Made by a program: the position numbers and the translations under genes | The notes under the pieces: generated by a model | Seen by the model: the letters and a program-made list of their open reading frames with translations, nothing else | The model's database searches: none | Told to the model about the DNA's origin: nothing | From: a bacterium | Lineage (GTDB): Bacteria; Pseudomonadota; Alphaproteobacteria; Rhodobacterales; Rhodobacteraceae | Length of the DNA: 64,000 nt | Direction: 5' to 3' | Assembly: GCA_016124195.1 (NCBI GenBank) | Contig: WGOE01000006.1 | Span: 434,001 to 498,000 of the forward strand | In this document: piece after piece, positions 51,483 through 60,323 of the stretch | Position numbering within the stretch: position 1 is the stretch's first letter | How the letters are laid out: every line of letters starts with the position of its first letter

Positions 51483-53960
51483 ATGGACGGGGCACGGGGC
51501 TTGGGGCAGAAAATGGGCAAGATGAGGGGCGCAGGCACGTCGCGCAGGGGGCTGAAGCTTGGCGCGGGCGGTTTGGTGCTGGCGGCTGGCCTTGGCCTGG
51601 CGGGGGCGGGAGGGCTCGCGCCCGAGGGGCTCTGGGCGCAGACAACGCAACCGGCCAGCCAGCCTCCCTCGCCGGGAGATTTTTCGCTGGGCGTCGAGGA
51701 CAATGCCCAGCCGGCTGTGCCCGTGGCCCCGGTTCCGCCCGGCTTCACCTTCAACGCGGTCAAGGTGCAGGGCAACGTCGCCATCGACGCGCCCACGATC
51801 GTCTCCTATCTTGGCCTCGCCAAGGGCAAGGTCGTCACCGAAGCGCAATTGAACGACGCCTATCAGCGCATCTTCGGAACCGGCCTCTTCACCCGGGTCG
51901 AACTGGTGCCGCAGAACAACACGCTGCTGGTCAAGGTCGTTGAGAACCCCACGATCGGCACCATCGACTTTCAGGGCAATGCACGCATCAAGGACGAAGA
52001 CCTGTTCAAGCTGATCAAGTCCAAGTCGCGCCAGGTCTATTCGCCGGCCCAGGCCGAGGACGATGCCCGCTCGATCACCGAACTTTACCGCGTGCAAAGC
52101 CGCATGGCCGCCACGGTCACGCCGCGCATCATCCGGCGGGCGAACAACAAGGTCGATCTGGTGTTCGAGATCACCGAGGGCAAGGTCACCGAGATCGCCC
52201 GGCTCAGCTTTGTCGGCAACAAGGCCTTTTCCGATTACCGGCTGCGCCAGGTCCTGAACTCCAAACAGGCCGGCATCCTGCATGCGCTGATCCAGCGTGA
52301 CAGCTACCGCACCGACCGGCTGGAGATGGACAAGAAGCTGCTGTCCGACTTCTACCTGTCGCGCGGGTATCTGGATTTCCAGATCCTTGACGCCGGGGCC
52401 ACCTATTCGCGCGAACGCGACGCGACCTTCCTGACCTTCACAATCAGCGAGGGGCAAAGCTTCCGCATCGGCAAGGTTTCGACCGTCTCGGAAGTGGCCG
52501 GCGTCGATGCGGCACCGTTCGAAAAGCTGCTGCGCCTGCGCTCTGGCGTGACCTACAGCCCGAACGTGATCCAGAACAACGTCGATGCGCTGGAATCGCT
52601 GGCGCTGCAAAAGGGGCTCAACTTCATCACCGTCGAGCCGCGGATGCATCGCAACGACCGCGACGGCACGGTCGATGTGGCCTTCACCATCGTGCGCGGC
52701 CAGCGCGCCTTTGTCGAACGCATCGACATCGAGGGCAACACAACCACGCTGGACAGCGTGATCCGGCGCCAGTTCCACACCGTGGAAGGCGACCCGATGA
52801 ACCCGCACGAGATTGCCCAGGCCGCCGAACGGATCCGCGCGCTTGGCTTCTTCTCGGACGTGTCGGTGACGCAAGAGCCGGGCAGCGCCCCCGATCAGGA
52901 CGTGGTCAAGGTCGCCGTGACCGAAGAGCCGACCGGATCGCTGAGCTTCGGTGCGACCTATGGTGTCTCGAACGGCTTTGGCGTCATCATCGGCTTTTCG
53001 GAAAAGAATTTCCTCGGCCGGGGGCAGGGCCTGACGGTCGATATCCAGACCGGTGTCGCGAATGTCGACAGCAAGATCCAGTTCAGCGAACCGGCCTTCC
53101 TTGGCCGCGACCTGCTGTTCGGCTTCACGGCCGAACTTGCGACCACGACCAAGCAGCAGAACTACTTCGACACCAAGGTTCTGACCCTGTCGCCCTCCAT
53201 CGGGTTCCGGGTCAGCGATTTCGGCCGGCTGAGCCTGAACTACGCGTTGAAGCGTCAGCAGTTGCTGAACGTCGATCCCAGCTCTTCGGCGGTTCTGCAG
53301 GGCGAAGTGGGGACCACGATCTCTTCGGCCGTGGGCTATGACTACACCTGGGACGACCGTCAGTCGGGCCTGCACCCGCGCGGCGGCGTGATGTTTCAGT
53401 TCGGCCAAAGCGTGGCCGGTCTGGGCGGCGATGTGAAATTCGTGAACACGACCGCAAGCGCCCTGGCCGAAACCAAGGTGCTGCACGATGATGTCACGCT
53501 GCGCATCTCGGTCGAGGGGGGCGCCATTTCGGGATATGGCGGCTATAACACCAATGTGAACGACCGCTATTTCCGTGCCGGCACCATGCGCGGCTTCCAG
53601 TCGAGCGGCATCGGCCCGCGCGATCTGTCTGTCAGCAACAAGGACGCGCTTGGCGGCAATTTCTACGCCGTGGCGCATCTGGAAAGCGAATTCCCGCTGG
53701 GCCTGCCCGAGGAATACGGCCTCAAGGGCGGGGCTTTCCTGGACGTGGGATCGGTCTGGGGGTTGAGTTCGGGCGAAAAGGGCATGCTCGATGCGGCCTC
53801 GCAAGCCACGACCACGGCCAATCTGCGTTCGGTCATCGGCCTGTCGCTGTTCTGGAAAACGCCGCTCGGGCCGCTGCGCTTTGACTTCACCCATGCGTTG
53901 AAGAAAGAGACCTACGACAAGGAGCAGAACTTCAACTTCACGATCTCGACCAAGTTCTGA
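51483..53960 (+). CDS. bamA: Outer membrane protein assembly factor BamA (start uncertain)
   Basis: POTRA repeats (FTFNAVKVQGNVAIDAPTIVSYLGL..., IDFQGNARIKDEDL...) and FRAGTMRGFQSSGIGPRD; C-terminal NFTISTKF. Confidence 0.94.
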   Translation: MDGARGLGQKMGKMRGAGTSRRGLKLGAGGLVLAAGLGLAGAGGLAPEGLWAQTTQPASQPPSPGDFSLGVEDNAQPAVPVAPVPPGFTFNAVKVQGNVAIDAPTIVSYLGLAKGKVVTEAQLNDAYQRIFGTGLFTRVELVPQNNTLLVKVVENPTIGTIDFQGNARIKDEDLFKLIKSKSRQVYSPAQAEDDARSITELYRVQSRMAATVTPRIIRRANNKVDLVFEITEGKVTEIARLSFVGNKAFSDYRLRQVLNSKQAGILHALIQRDSYRTDRLEMDKKLLSDFYLSRGYLDFQILDAGATYSRERDATFLTFTISEGQSFRIGKVSTVSEVAGVDAAPFEKLLRLRSGVTYSPNVIQNNVDALESLALQKGLNFITVEPRMHRNDRDGTVDVAFTIVRGQRAFVERIDIEGNTTTLDSVIRRQFHTVEGDPMNPHEIAQAAERIRALGFFSDVSVTQEPGSAPDQDVVKVAVTEEPTGSLSFGATYGVSNGFGVIIGFSEKNFLGRGQGLTVDIQTGVANVDSKIQFSEPAFLGRDLLFGFTAELATTTKQQNYFDTKVLTLSPSIGFRVSDFGRLSLNYALKRQQLLNVDPSSSAVLQGEVGTTISSAVGYDYTWDDRQSGLHPRGGVMFQFGQSVAGLGGDVKFVNTTASALAETKVLHDDVTLRISVEGGAISGYGGYNTNVNDRYFRAGTMRGFQSSGIGPRDLSVSNKDALGGNFYAVAHLESEFPLGLPEEYGLKGGAFLDVGSVWGLSSGEKGMLDAASQATTTANLRSVIGLSLFWKTPLGPLRFDFTHALKKETYDKEQNFNFTISTKF

Positions 53961-54763
53961 TGGGCCGGCGCGGCGCAAGTGCGGCGGGGCGGGGCATGCG
54001 GGCCTGCGCCTTGGCCTGCCTGATTGCGCTGGGGGCTGCGGGGCCGCTGGGTGCTCAGGCGGTGGCCAACCCGCCGCAGATCGTGACGCTGGATCAGGAC
54101 CGGCTCTACCTCGACAGCCAATATGGCAAGGCGCTTGAGGCGCAATCGCTGGCCGCCAATCAGGCGCTGGCGGCCGAGAACCGCAAGATCGAGGCGGATC
54201 TGGCCGCCGAAGAGGCCGATCTGACCAAGAAGCGCCCCACGATGTCGGCCGCCGCGTTCCAGAGCCTCGCCGATGCCTTCGATGCCAAGGTCGAACAGCG
54301 CCGCCGCGAACAGGCGGCCAAGGTCGATGCGCTGAAAGCGCAGCATGACGCGGGCCGCAAGAGCTTCTTTCAGGCCGTCGTGCCGGTCCTGGCCGATCTG
54401 ATGCGCCAGATGGGGGCCTATGCCATGCTCAACCGCGATGCGGTGGTGCTGTCCTTCGATGCGATCGACGTGACGGACCGCGCGATCAAGGCGGTGGATG
54501 ACAAGGTCGGCGATGGTTCGTCCTTGCCCGGCGGTCCGCGGGTCGCCGGCCCGGGTCAGCCGGGGACCGACGGCTATGTCACCGGCACGCCGATGCCCGA
54601 GACCCCGCAGCCCGTCCCGCCCGCGGCCCCGGGTCCGGCGCCCGCCCAGACCCCCGACGCCCAGACCCCCGACGCCGGGACCCCCGACGCCCAGGCCCCC
54701 GACGCCGGGACCTCGGCGCCGCAGTCCCCCGCGCCCGATCTTCTGAGCGTGCCCAAACCCTGA
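53960..54763 (+). CDS. OmpH/Skp family periplasmic chaperone with Pro-rich C-terminal tail
   Basis: IVTLDQDRLYLDSQYGKALEAQSLAANQALAAENRKIEADLAAEEADLTKKRPTMSAAAFQSLADAFDAKVEQRRREQAAK; follows bamA. Confidence 0.88.
   Translation: MGRRGASAAGRGMRACALACLIALGAAGPLGAQAVANPPQIVTLDQDRLYLDSQYGKALEAQSLAANQALAAENRKIEADLAAEEADLTKKRPTMSAAAFQSLADAFDAKVEQRRREQAAKVDALKAQHDAGRKSFFQAVVPVLADLMRQMGAYAMLNRDAVVLSFDAIDVTDRAIKAVDDKVGDGSSLPGGPRVAGPGQPGTDGYVTGTPMPETPQPVPPAAPGPAPAQTPDAQTPDAGTPDAQAPDAGTSAPQSPAPDLLSVPKP
54645..54720. repeat. 15-bp coding tandem repeat in ompH-like gene
   Basis: CAGACCCCCGACGCC-type units encoding QTPDAQTPDAGTPDAQAPDAGT. Confidence 0.8.
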
Positions 54764-54778
54764 GACGCCGCGGCCTGC

Positions 54779-54807
54779 TTGTCCTGCCCGGTCCAAGTTG
54801 CTAGTCA
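54779..54807 (+). promoter_or_regulatory. Putative internal promoter upstream of fabZ
   Basis: TTGTCC 54779-54784, 17-nt spacer, TAGTCA 54802-54807. Confidence 0.45.
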
Positions 54808-54858
54808 GAGGCAGACCGCCCCGGGGAAGGGTGGAACTGTACCAGACCGGGGGACACA

Positions 54859-55326
54859 ATGACCGAGACGAACAAAGTGATGCAGGAAGCCGATCTGGCG
54901 CTGATCAAGCGGATCATCCCGCATCGCTATCCGTTTCTCTTGATCGACAAGGTGCGCGACGTGATCCTGAACGAAAGCTGCGTCGGGGTGAAATGCGTCA
55001 CCAACACCGAGCCGCATTTTCAGGGTCATTTCCCCGACATGCCCATCATGCCCGGCGTGATGATCATCGAGGCCATGGCGCAGACATCGGGCGTGCTGGT
55101 CGGCCTTTCGATGGATCTGGTGGACAAGAATGCCAAGGTGTTCTTTATGGGCGTCGACGGGGTCAAGTTCCGCCGCAAGGTGGTGCCGGGCGATGTGCTG
55201 GAACTGCATGTCAAGGCGGTGCGCGGCGGCGGAAAGGTCTGGAAATTCGAAGGCCGAGCGATGGTGGATGGCGAGCTTGCGACCGAGGCGACCTTCACCG
55301 CCATGTTCGATCTGCCCAAGGTGTAA
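54859..55326 (+). CDS. fabZ: 3-hydroxyacyl-ACP dehydratase FabZ
   Basis: [42 protein letters not shown]. Confidence 0.96.
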   Translation: MTETNKVMQEADLALIKRIIPHRYPFLLIDKVRDVILNESCVGVKCVTNTEPHFQGHFPDMPIMPGVMIIEAMAQTSGVLVGLSMDLVDKNAKVFFMGVDGVKFRRKVVPGDVLELHVKAVRGGGKVWKFEGRAMVDGELATEATFTAMFDLPKV

Positions 55327-55329
55327 GGC

Positions 55330-56118
55330 GTGACCGGCCCGCTGATCCATCCCTCCTCGGTGATCGATCCCTCTGCCGTGCTGGCCGATGGGGTCAGGAT
55401 CGGCCCTTTCTGCGTGGTGGGCCCCGAGGTGACGCTGCACGAGGGGGTCGAGATCAAGTCGCATGCCGTGGTGACCGGCTGGACCGAGATCGGCGCCGGC
55501 ACGGTCATCTTTCCGCATGCGACGGTGGGCGAGGTGCCGCAGGACCTGAAATACCGGGGCGAGCGGACCCGCCTGATCGTGGGCCAGCGCAACCGCATCC
55601 GCGAGGGCGCCACGCTGAACCTCGGGACCGAGGGCGGCGGCGGCGTGACGCGGGTGGGCGACGACAACCTCTTCATGGCGGGCAGTCATGTCGGGCATGA
55701 CTCGACCGTCGGAAACCGCGTCGTGGTGGCGAATTGCGCCGCCATCGCCGGCCATTGCCAGATCGGCGACGATGCGATCCTGGGCGGGCTTTGCGGCATC
55801 CACCAATGGGTGCGGGTCGGCCGTGGCGCGATCATCGGCGCGCTGGCCATGGTGACGAACGACGTGATGCCCTATGGCCTGGTGCAGGGCCCGCGCGGCG
55901 AGCTTGACGGGCTGAACCTTGTCGGGCTGAAGCGGCGCGGCCTCGATCGTGCGGCGATCGCGGCGGTGCGGCAGGCCTATGACGCGCTTGCCCAGGGCGA
56001 GGGCAGCTTTCTCGACCGCGCGCGCCGCCTGGCCGAGGCCCCGGCGACCGCCGAGGTCGCCGAGATGGCGGCCTTCATCCTGTCCGCCTCGGACCGTTCG
56101 TTCCTGACCCCGAAATGA
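55330..56118 (+). CDS. lpxA: UDP-N-acetylglucosamine acyltransferase
   Basis: IHPSSVIDPSAVLADGVRIGPFCVVG; left-handed beta-helix hexapeptides; NRIREGATLNLGTEGGGG; HVGHDSTVGN. Confidence 0.96.
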   Translation: MTGPLIHPSSVIDPSAVLADGVRIGPFCVVGPEVTLHEGVEIKSHAVVTGWTEIGAGTVIFPHATVGEVPQDLKYRGERTRLIVGQRNRIREGATLNLGTEGGGGVTRVGDDNLFMAGSHVGHDSTVGNRVVVANCAAIAGHCQIGDDAILGGLCGIHQWVRVGRGAIIGALAMVTNDVMPYGLVQGPRGELDGLNLVGLKRRGLDRAAIAAVRQAYDALAQGEGSFLDRARRLAEAPATAEVAEMAAFILSASDRSFLTPK

Positions 56119-56927
56119 ACGCGGCCGAGCCAAGCGGTCTGGCCCTGATCGTCGGGCGTGGCGCGCTGCCTGCGGCTCTGGTCCAGGCGGTGGGGCATAG
56201 GCCCTATGTCTGCGCGCTGGATGGCTTTCTGCCCGAGGATCTGACCCCCGACCTGATCTTTCGCATGGAACGGCTGGTGCCCTTCCTGCATCATCTGGCC
56301 GAACGCGGCATCACGCGGGTCTGCCTCGCCGGGGCGGTGACGCGCCCGCGGCTTGACCCTTCTCTCTTCGATGCGGCCACGGCGCAGATGGTGCCGCAGC
56401 TCTTGGCGGCCTTTGCCGGCGGCGACGATGCCACTTTGCGCGCGATCCTGACGCTGTTCGAGGATTCGGGTTTTGCCGTCGAAGGTGTCGAAAGCCTCGC
56501 GCCGCAGCTTTTGCCCGGGCCCGGCGTGCTGGCAGGCCTGCCCGGCCCGCAGGCCGAGGCCGATGCCGCCCGCGCCGCGGCCATCGTGGCGGCGCTGGGG
56601 GCGGTCGATGTGGGGCAGGGCGCGGTGGTCAGCGGCGGCCTTTGCCTTGCGGTCGAGGCCCTGCCGGGCACCGATGTGATGCTGGCGCAGGTGGCGGGCC
56701 TGCCCGACACGCTGCGCCCCAAGGGTCAGGGCCTGGCCTACAAGGCCGCCAAGCCCGGTCAGGACCGCCGGGTCGACCTGCCGACCATCGGCCCCCAGAC
56801 CCTGCGCGGCGTCGTCGCCGCGGGCCTCGCGGGACTGGCCTTTCAGGCCGGCTCGGTGATCTGCCTCGATCTGGCACAGATGCGGGCCGAGGCCGACCGG
56901 CTGGGGGTCTTCCTGTGGGCGCGCTGA
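56115..56927 (+). CDS. lpxI: UDP-2,3-diacylglucosamine pyrophosphatase LpxI
   Basis: LALIVGRGALPAALVQAVG; DVGQGAVVSGGLCLAVEALPGTDVML; DRRVDLPTIGPQTL. Confidence 0.93.
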   Translation: MNAAEPSGLALIVGRGALPAALVQAVGHRPYVCALDGFLPEDLTPDLIFRMERLVPFLHHLAERGITRVCLAGAVTRPRLDPSLFDAATAQMVPQLLAAFAGGDDATLRAILTLFEDSGFAVEGVESLAPQLLPGPGVLAGLPGPQAEADAARAAAIVAALGAVDVGQGAVVSGGLCLAVEALPGTDVMLAQVAGLPDTLRPKGQGLAYKAAKPGQDRRVDLPTIGPQTLRGVVAAGLAGLAFQAGSVICLDLAQMRAEADRLGVFLWAR

Positions 56928-58042
56928 GCTTCTTTCTGATCGCGGGCGAGCCGTCGGGCGACAGGCTGGGCGCGGCGCTGATGGCAGGGCTGCGCAGCCT
57001 TGTGCCCGAGGTCACCTTCGCGGGCGTCGGCGGGCCGCTGATGCAGGCGCAGGGCCTGACCTCGCTGTTTCCGATGCAGGAATTGTCGGTGATGGGGATC
57101 GCCGAGGTGCTGCCCAAGTATTTCCACCTCAAGCGCCGCATCCGCGAGACGGCCGAGGCCGCGCTGGCCGCCCGCCCCGCCGCAGTCATCACCATCGACA
57201 GCCCGGATTTCTGCCTGCGCGTGGCGGGCCTCGTCAAGGCGGTGCGGCCCGGCCAGCGCATGATCCACTACGTCGCGCCCTCGGTCTGGGCCTGGCGCCC
57301 GCATCGCGCCGCCCGGATGGCGCGGGTGATCGACCATGTCCTGGCGCTCTTGCCCTTCGAGCCGCCCTATATGACCGCGGCCGGCATGACCTGCGATTTC
57401 GTGGGCCATCCGGTCGTGGCCGAACCGCTCGCGACCCCGGCCGAACACGCGCTCTTGTCCGACAGCCCGCGCCCGCTGATCCTCTGCCTGCCCGGTTCGC
57501 GCCGGTCCGAGGTCAGCCGCCTCGCCCCGGTCTTCGGCGCAAGCCTTGGCCTTTTGCGCCAGACCCATCCGGGCCTCGGCGTCGTGCTGCCAACCCTCGC
57601 CCATATCGCGCCGTTGGTGCGCGAGGTGACCCGGGACTGGCCGGTGCAGCCGAGGCTGATCCTCGATCCGGCGGAAAAGCGCGCGGCCTTCGCCGAGGCC
57701 GATGTGGCGCTGGCCGCCTCGGGCACCGTGTCGCTGGAACTTGCCGCCAACCAGACGCCCATGGTCATCGCCTATGACATGCATCCGCTGTCCTTCTGGC
57801 TGATGAACCGCGCCCGGCTGATCGACACGGTGACCTTGGTCAACCTTGTGGCCGAAAGCCGCACAGTGCCGGAATTCCTCGGCCCTGCCTGCCGACCCGA
57901 GGCCATTGTGCCCGCCCTGCAAGCCCTGCTGGAGGACAGCCGCGCCCAACAGGGTGCCATGGCGCTGACGATGGAGCGGCTTGGTCGCGGTGGTGCCGCC
58001 CCGGGCCTTCGCGCGGCCCAATCTGTCCTTGCCCATCTCTGA
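56915..58042 (+). CDS. lpxB: Lipid-A-disaccharide synthase
   Basis: GTG start: MGALSFFLIAGEPSGDRLGAALMAGL; FAGVGGPLMQAQGL; YVAPSVWAWRPHRAARM; LPGSRRSEVSRLAPVF. Confidence 0.95.
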   Translation: MGALSFFLIAGEPSGDRLGAALMAGLRSLVPEVTFAGVGGPLMQAQGLTSLFPMQELSVMGIAEVLPKYFHLKRRIRETAEAALAARPAAVITIDSPDFCLRVAGLVKAVRPGQRMIHYVAPSVWAWRPHRAARMARVIDHVLALLPFEPPYMTAAGMTCDFVGHPVVAEPLATPAEHALLSDSPRPLILCLPGSRRSEVSRLAPVFGASLGLLRQTHPGLGVVLPTLAHIAPLVREVTRDWPVQPRLILDPAEKRAAFAEADVALAASGTVSLELAANQTPMVIAYDMHPLSFWLMNRARLIDTVTLVNLVAESRTVPEFLGPACRPEAIVPALQALLEDSRAQQGAMALTMERLGRGGAAPGLRAAQSVLAHL

Positions 58043-58080
58043 CTAGGCCGCTCAGGCTGGCCCGCGGTCGCCCGGCGCCC

Positions 58081-58138
58081 GTTCATTCGATCCCGGGGAA
58101 AATACGCCAGGGGAGGGCAGGGGGCTGACCCCCCCGCG
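58081..58138. repeat. Degenerate dispersed intergenic repeat copy
   Basis: TTCATTCGATCCCGGGGAAAATACGCC followed by GGGGGCTGACCCCCCC. Confidence 0.5.
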
Positions 58139-58166
58139 GCTGACAAAGGGCGCGCGGACGGGCCGC

Positions 58167-59195
58167 CTATCCCTTGCGGCCGCCGATCAACCGCTGCGCA
58201 CCGATCTCGGCCAGAAACTCCCGGCTCGCCTCGGTGCCGAAATGCGGGCTGTGGCTCAGGCCGGGGAAGCGCGCCTTCACATCGGCGGCGATCTCGGCGG
58301 GCAGGCGGTTCACGGTCGCGTCATTGACCAGAAGGCTTTCCGAGGGCACGCCCTCGGCATAGATGATCTCGTGCCGGTCGAAGACCAGGCTGAAATAATC
58401 GACAAAGCCCTCCTCGCGCAGATAGACGGCCTCGCCATCGACCAGATCGCGCGCCTGCACCAGAAGCTCCGAGGTCCTGACCCCGGCGCGGCGCTGGCGT
58501 TGATAAAGGAACACCCGGTGGTGCTGGCTGACGATCAGGTCGCCCGCATTGCCCAGGGTGCCCGCCGAGATCACCACCGGGGCAAAGGCGCCCACGGCGC
58601 GCAGCCGGGTCTGGCCGATCCAGCGCACCGGCTGGCGGCCGTGGTCGCGGGTCAGGACCTCGGTGCCAGGCACAAGCGATTCAATGGTGCGCTGGCTCCC
58701 GTCGCTCAGCGTGATCATGGTGCCGCGCGCAAAGGACAGGCACATCAGGTCGGCCAGTTGCAGATCCTCCGGCGCGGGTTCGACCGACAGAAGCGTGTAA
58801 TCGACCCGGGGTCCGACCGGCGACAGGGGCAGGGCAAACCTTTCGTCCCCGGCCGCGCCAGAGCCGATGCGCAGGATCAGAAGGTTGATCCGGTCGCCAT
58901 CCGGCGCCATCAGCGCATAGCGCGCCTCAAGCCGGACCGGGCTGCCGGGCATGCCGATGTCGGAGCCTTCCGCCACGTTCTGCACCCCGGCCCGGGGTTG
59001 GCGCAGCACCAGCCGCAAGGGCCGCGCGTCGCGGCGCAGCGCATAGACATCGCCCGCGCAGACCTCTTGCGGCCCGGTCAGCCCGTCGCCGTGATTGGCG
59101 CCTTGCGTGACGCGGATGTCATCGGCCGCAAAGACCTGACAGGCCTGGCCCGGAGACGCGGTGCCGGCAAGGTCGGGCTCGGCGGGGGGCGGCAT
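58167..59195 (-). CDS. Hint-domain containing protein
   Basis: MCLSFARGTMITLSDGSQRTIESLVPGTEVLTRDHGRQPVRWIGQTRL...VSQHHRVFLYQ. Confidence 0.85.
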   Translation of the reverse strand: MPPPAEPDLAGTASPGQACQVFAADDIRVTQGANHGDGLTGPQEVCAGDVYALRRDARPLRLVLRQPRAGVQNVAEGSDIGMPGSPVRLEARYALMAPDGDRINLLILRIGSGAAGDERFALPLSPVGPRVDYTLLSVEPAPEDLQLADLMCLSFARGTMITLSDGSQRTIESLVPGTEVLTRDHGRQPVRWIGQTRLRAVGAFAPVVISAGTLGNAGDLIVSQHHRVFLYQRQRRAGVRTSELLVQARDLVDGEAVYLREEGFVDYFSLVFDRHEIIYAEGVPSESLLVNDATVNRLPAEIAADVKARFPGLSHSPHFGTEASREFLAEIGAQRLIGGRKG

Positions 59196-59306
59196 CACGG
59201 GACTCCGAATTCGTGGTGGTTCCGGGCTAGCAATCCTAGACAGAAACGTCAACAATCCGACAGGTTTGCGGCAAAGCCGCGGCATGGTGGAAACTGTGAG
59301 GACAAG

Positions 59307-60083
59307 ATGGATCTGGGTATCAAGGGAAAACGCGCTCTGGTGACGGCGGCGTCAAAGGGGCTGGGGCGCGGCTGCGCCGAGGCCCTGGCGGCGGCCGGGG
59401 TGGATCTGGTGATCAACGCGCGCGGTGTCGAGGCGCTGGAGGCCACGGCGGCCGATCTGCGCAAACAGGGCGTCTCGGTCACGACCGTGGCCGGCGATGT
59501 GACGTCGGAGGCCGGGCTGCAGGCGGTGCTGGCCGCGGCGGGGGCGGTGGACATCCTTGTCACCAACGCCGGCGGGCCGCCCCCCGGTTCGTGGGAGACC
59601 TGGACCCGGACCGATTACATCAAGGCAATCGAGGCCAACATGCTGACCCCGATCGCCCTGATGACCGCCCTGATGCCCGGGATGATGGAACGCGGCTGGG
59701 GCCGGGTCGTCAACATCACCAGCCAGTCGGTCAAGGCGCCGATCGCAGCTCTTGGCCTGTCGAACGCGGCGCGGGCCGGCCTGACCGGCTTTGTCGCGGG
59801 AACCGCCCGGCAGGTGGCGCCGAAAGGTGTCACGATCAACAATCTGCTGCCCGGCATCCATGACACCGACCGCGCCACGGCGCTGGACGGCGGTGTGGCC
59901 AAGGCGCGCGGCATCACGACGGATCAGGCCCGCACCGAGCGGCTCGCGACGATCCCGGCGCGCCGCTATGGCACCGCCGCCGAATTCGGCGCCGCCTGCG
60001 CCTTTCTGTGCAGCCAGCACGCCGGGTTCATCGTTGGCCAGAATATCCTTCTGGACGGCGGCGCCATGAATTCGACGCTGTAA
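59307..60083 (+). CDS. SDR family oxidoreductase
   Basis: MDLGIKGKRALVTAASKGLGRGCAEALAAAGVDLVINARG; NAGGPPPGSWE. Confidence 0.92.
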   Translation: MDLGIKGKRALVTAASKGLGRGCAEALAAAGVDLVINARGVEALEATAADLRKQGVSVTTVAGDVTSEAGLQAVLAAAGAVDILVTNAGGPPPGSWETWTRTDYIKAIEANMLTPIALMTALMPGMMERGWGRVVNITSQSVKAPIAALGLSNAARAGLTGFVAGTARQVAPKGVTINNLLPGIHDTDRATALDGGVAKARGITTDQARTERLATIPARRYGTAAEFGAACAFLCSQHAGFIVGQNILLDGGAMNSTL

Positions 60084-60189
60084 GACAGCCCCCGGCAGAG
60101 GGCTCCCACCCGACCACCCCGCCCTCTGCCGGGGGCGTGGCGCGGGATCTGTGGGCGAGGCGCCCCCCGGGTGGCCGGGGCCTCCGGCG

Positions 60190-60212
60190 GGGATATTTGC
60201 AAACAGATGAAA
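60190..60212. repeat. Dispersed intergenic repeat core
   Basis: GGGATATTTGCAAACAGATGAAA, 20/23 match to 37540-37562. Confidence 0.8.
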
Positions 60213-60259
60213 TAGCAGGAGAGGTGGACCAGGGTTGCAGGACCGCGCAACGGAGCCCG

Positions 60260-60312
60260 CTTCATCCAGGTGAAAATGCTCTCGGGCGGTGAGGGGGCCG
60301 ACAGCCCCCCTG
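60260..60312. repeat. Dispersed intergenic repeat copy, opposite orientation
   Basis: CTTCATCCAGGTGAAAATGCTC then GGGGGC-CGACA-GCCCCC hairpin. Confidence 0.65.
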
Positions 60313-60323
60313 CTGGCAAGGGC

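Noticed and set aside
51471-53978. 835-aa minus-strand ORF
   Set aside because: Antisense to bamA; no recognizable domain.
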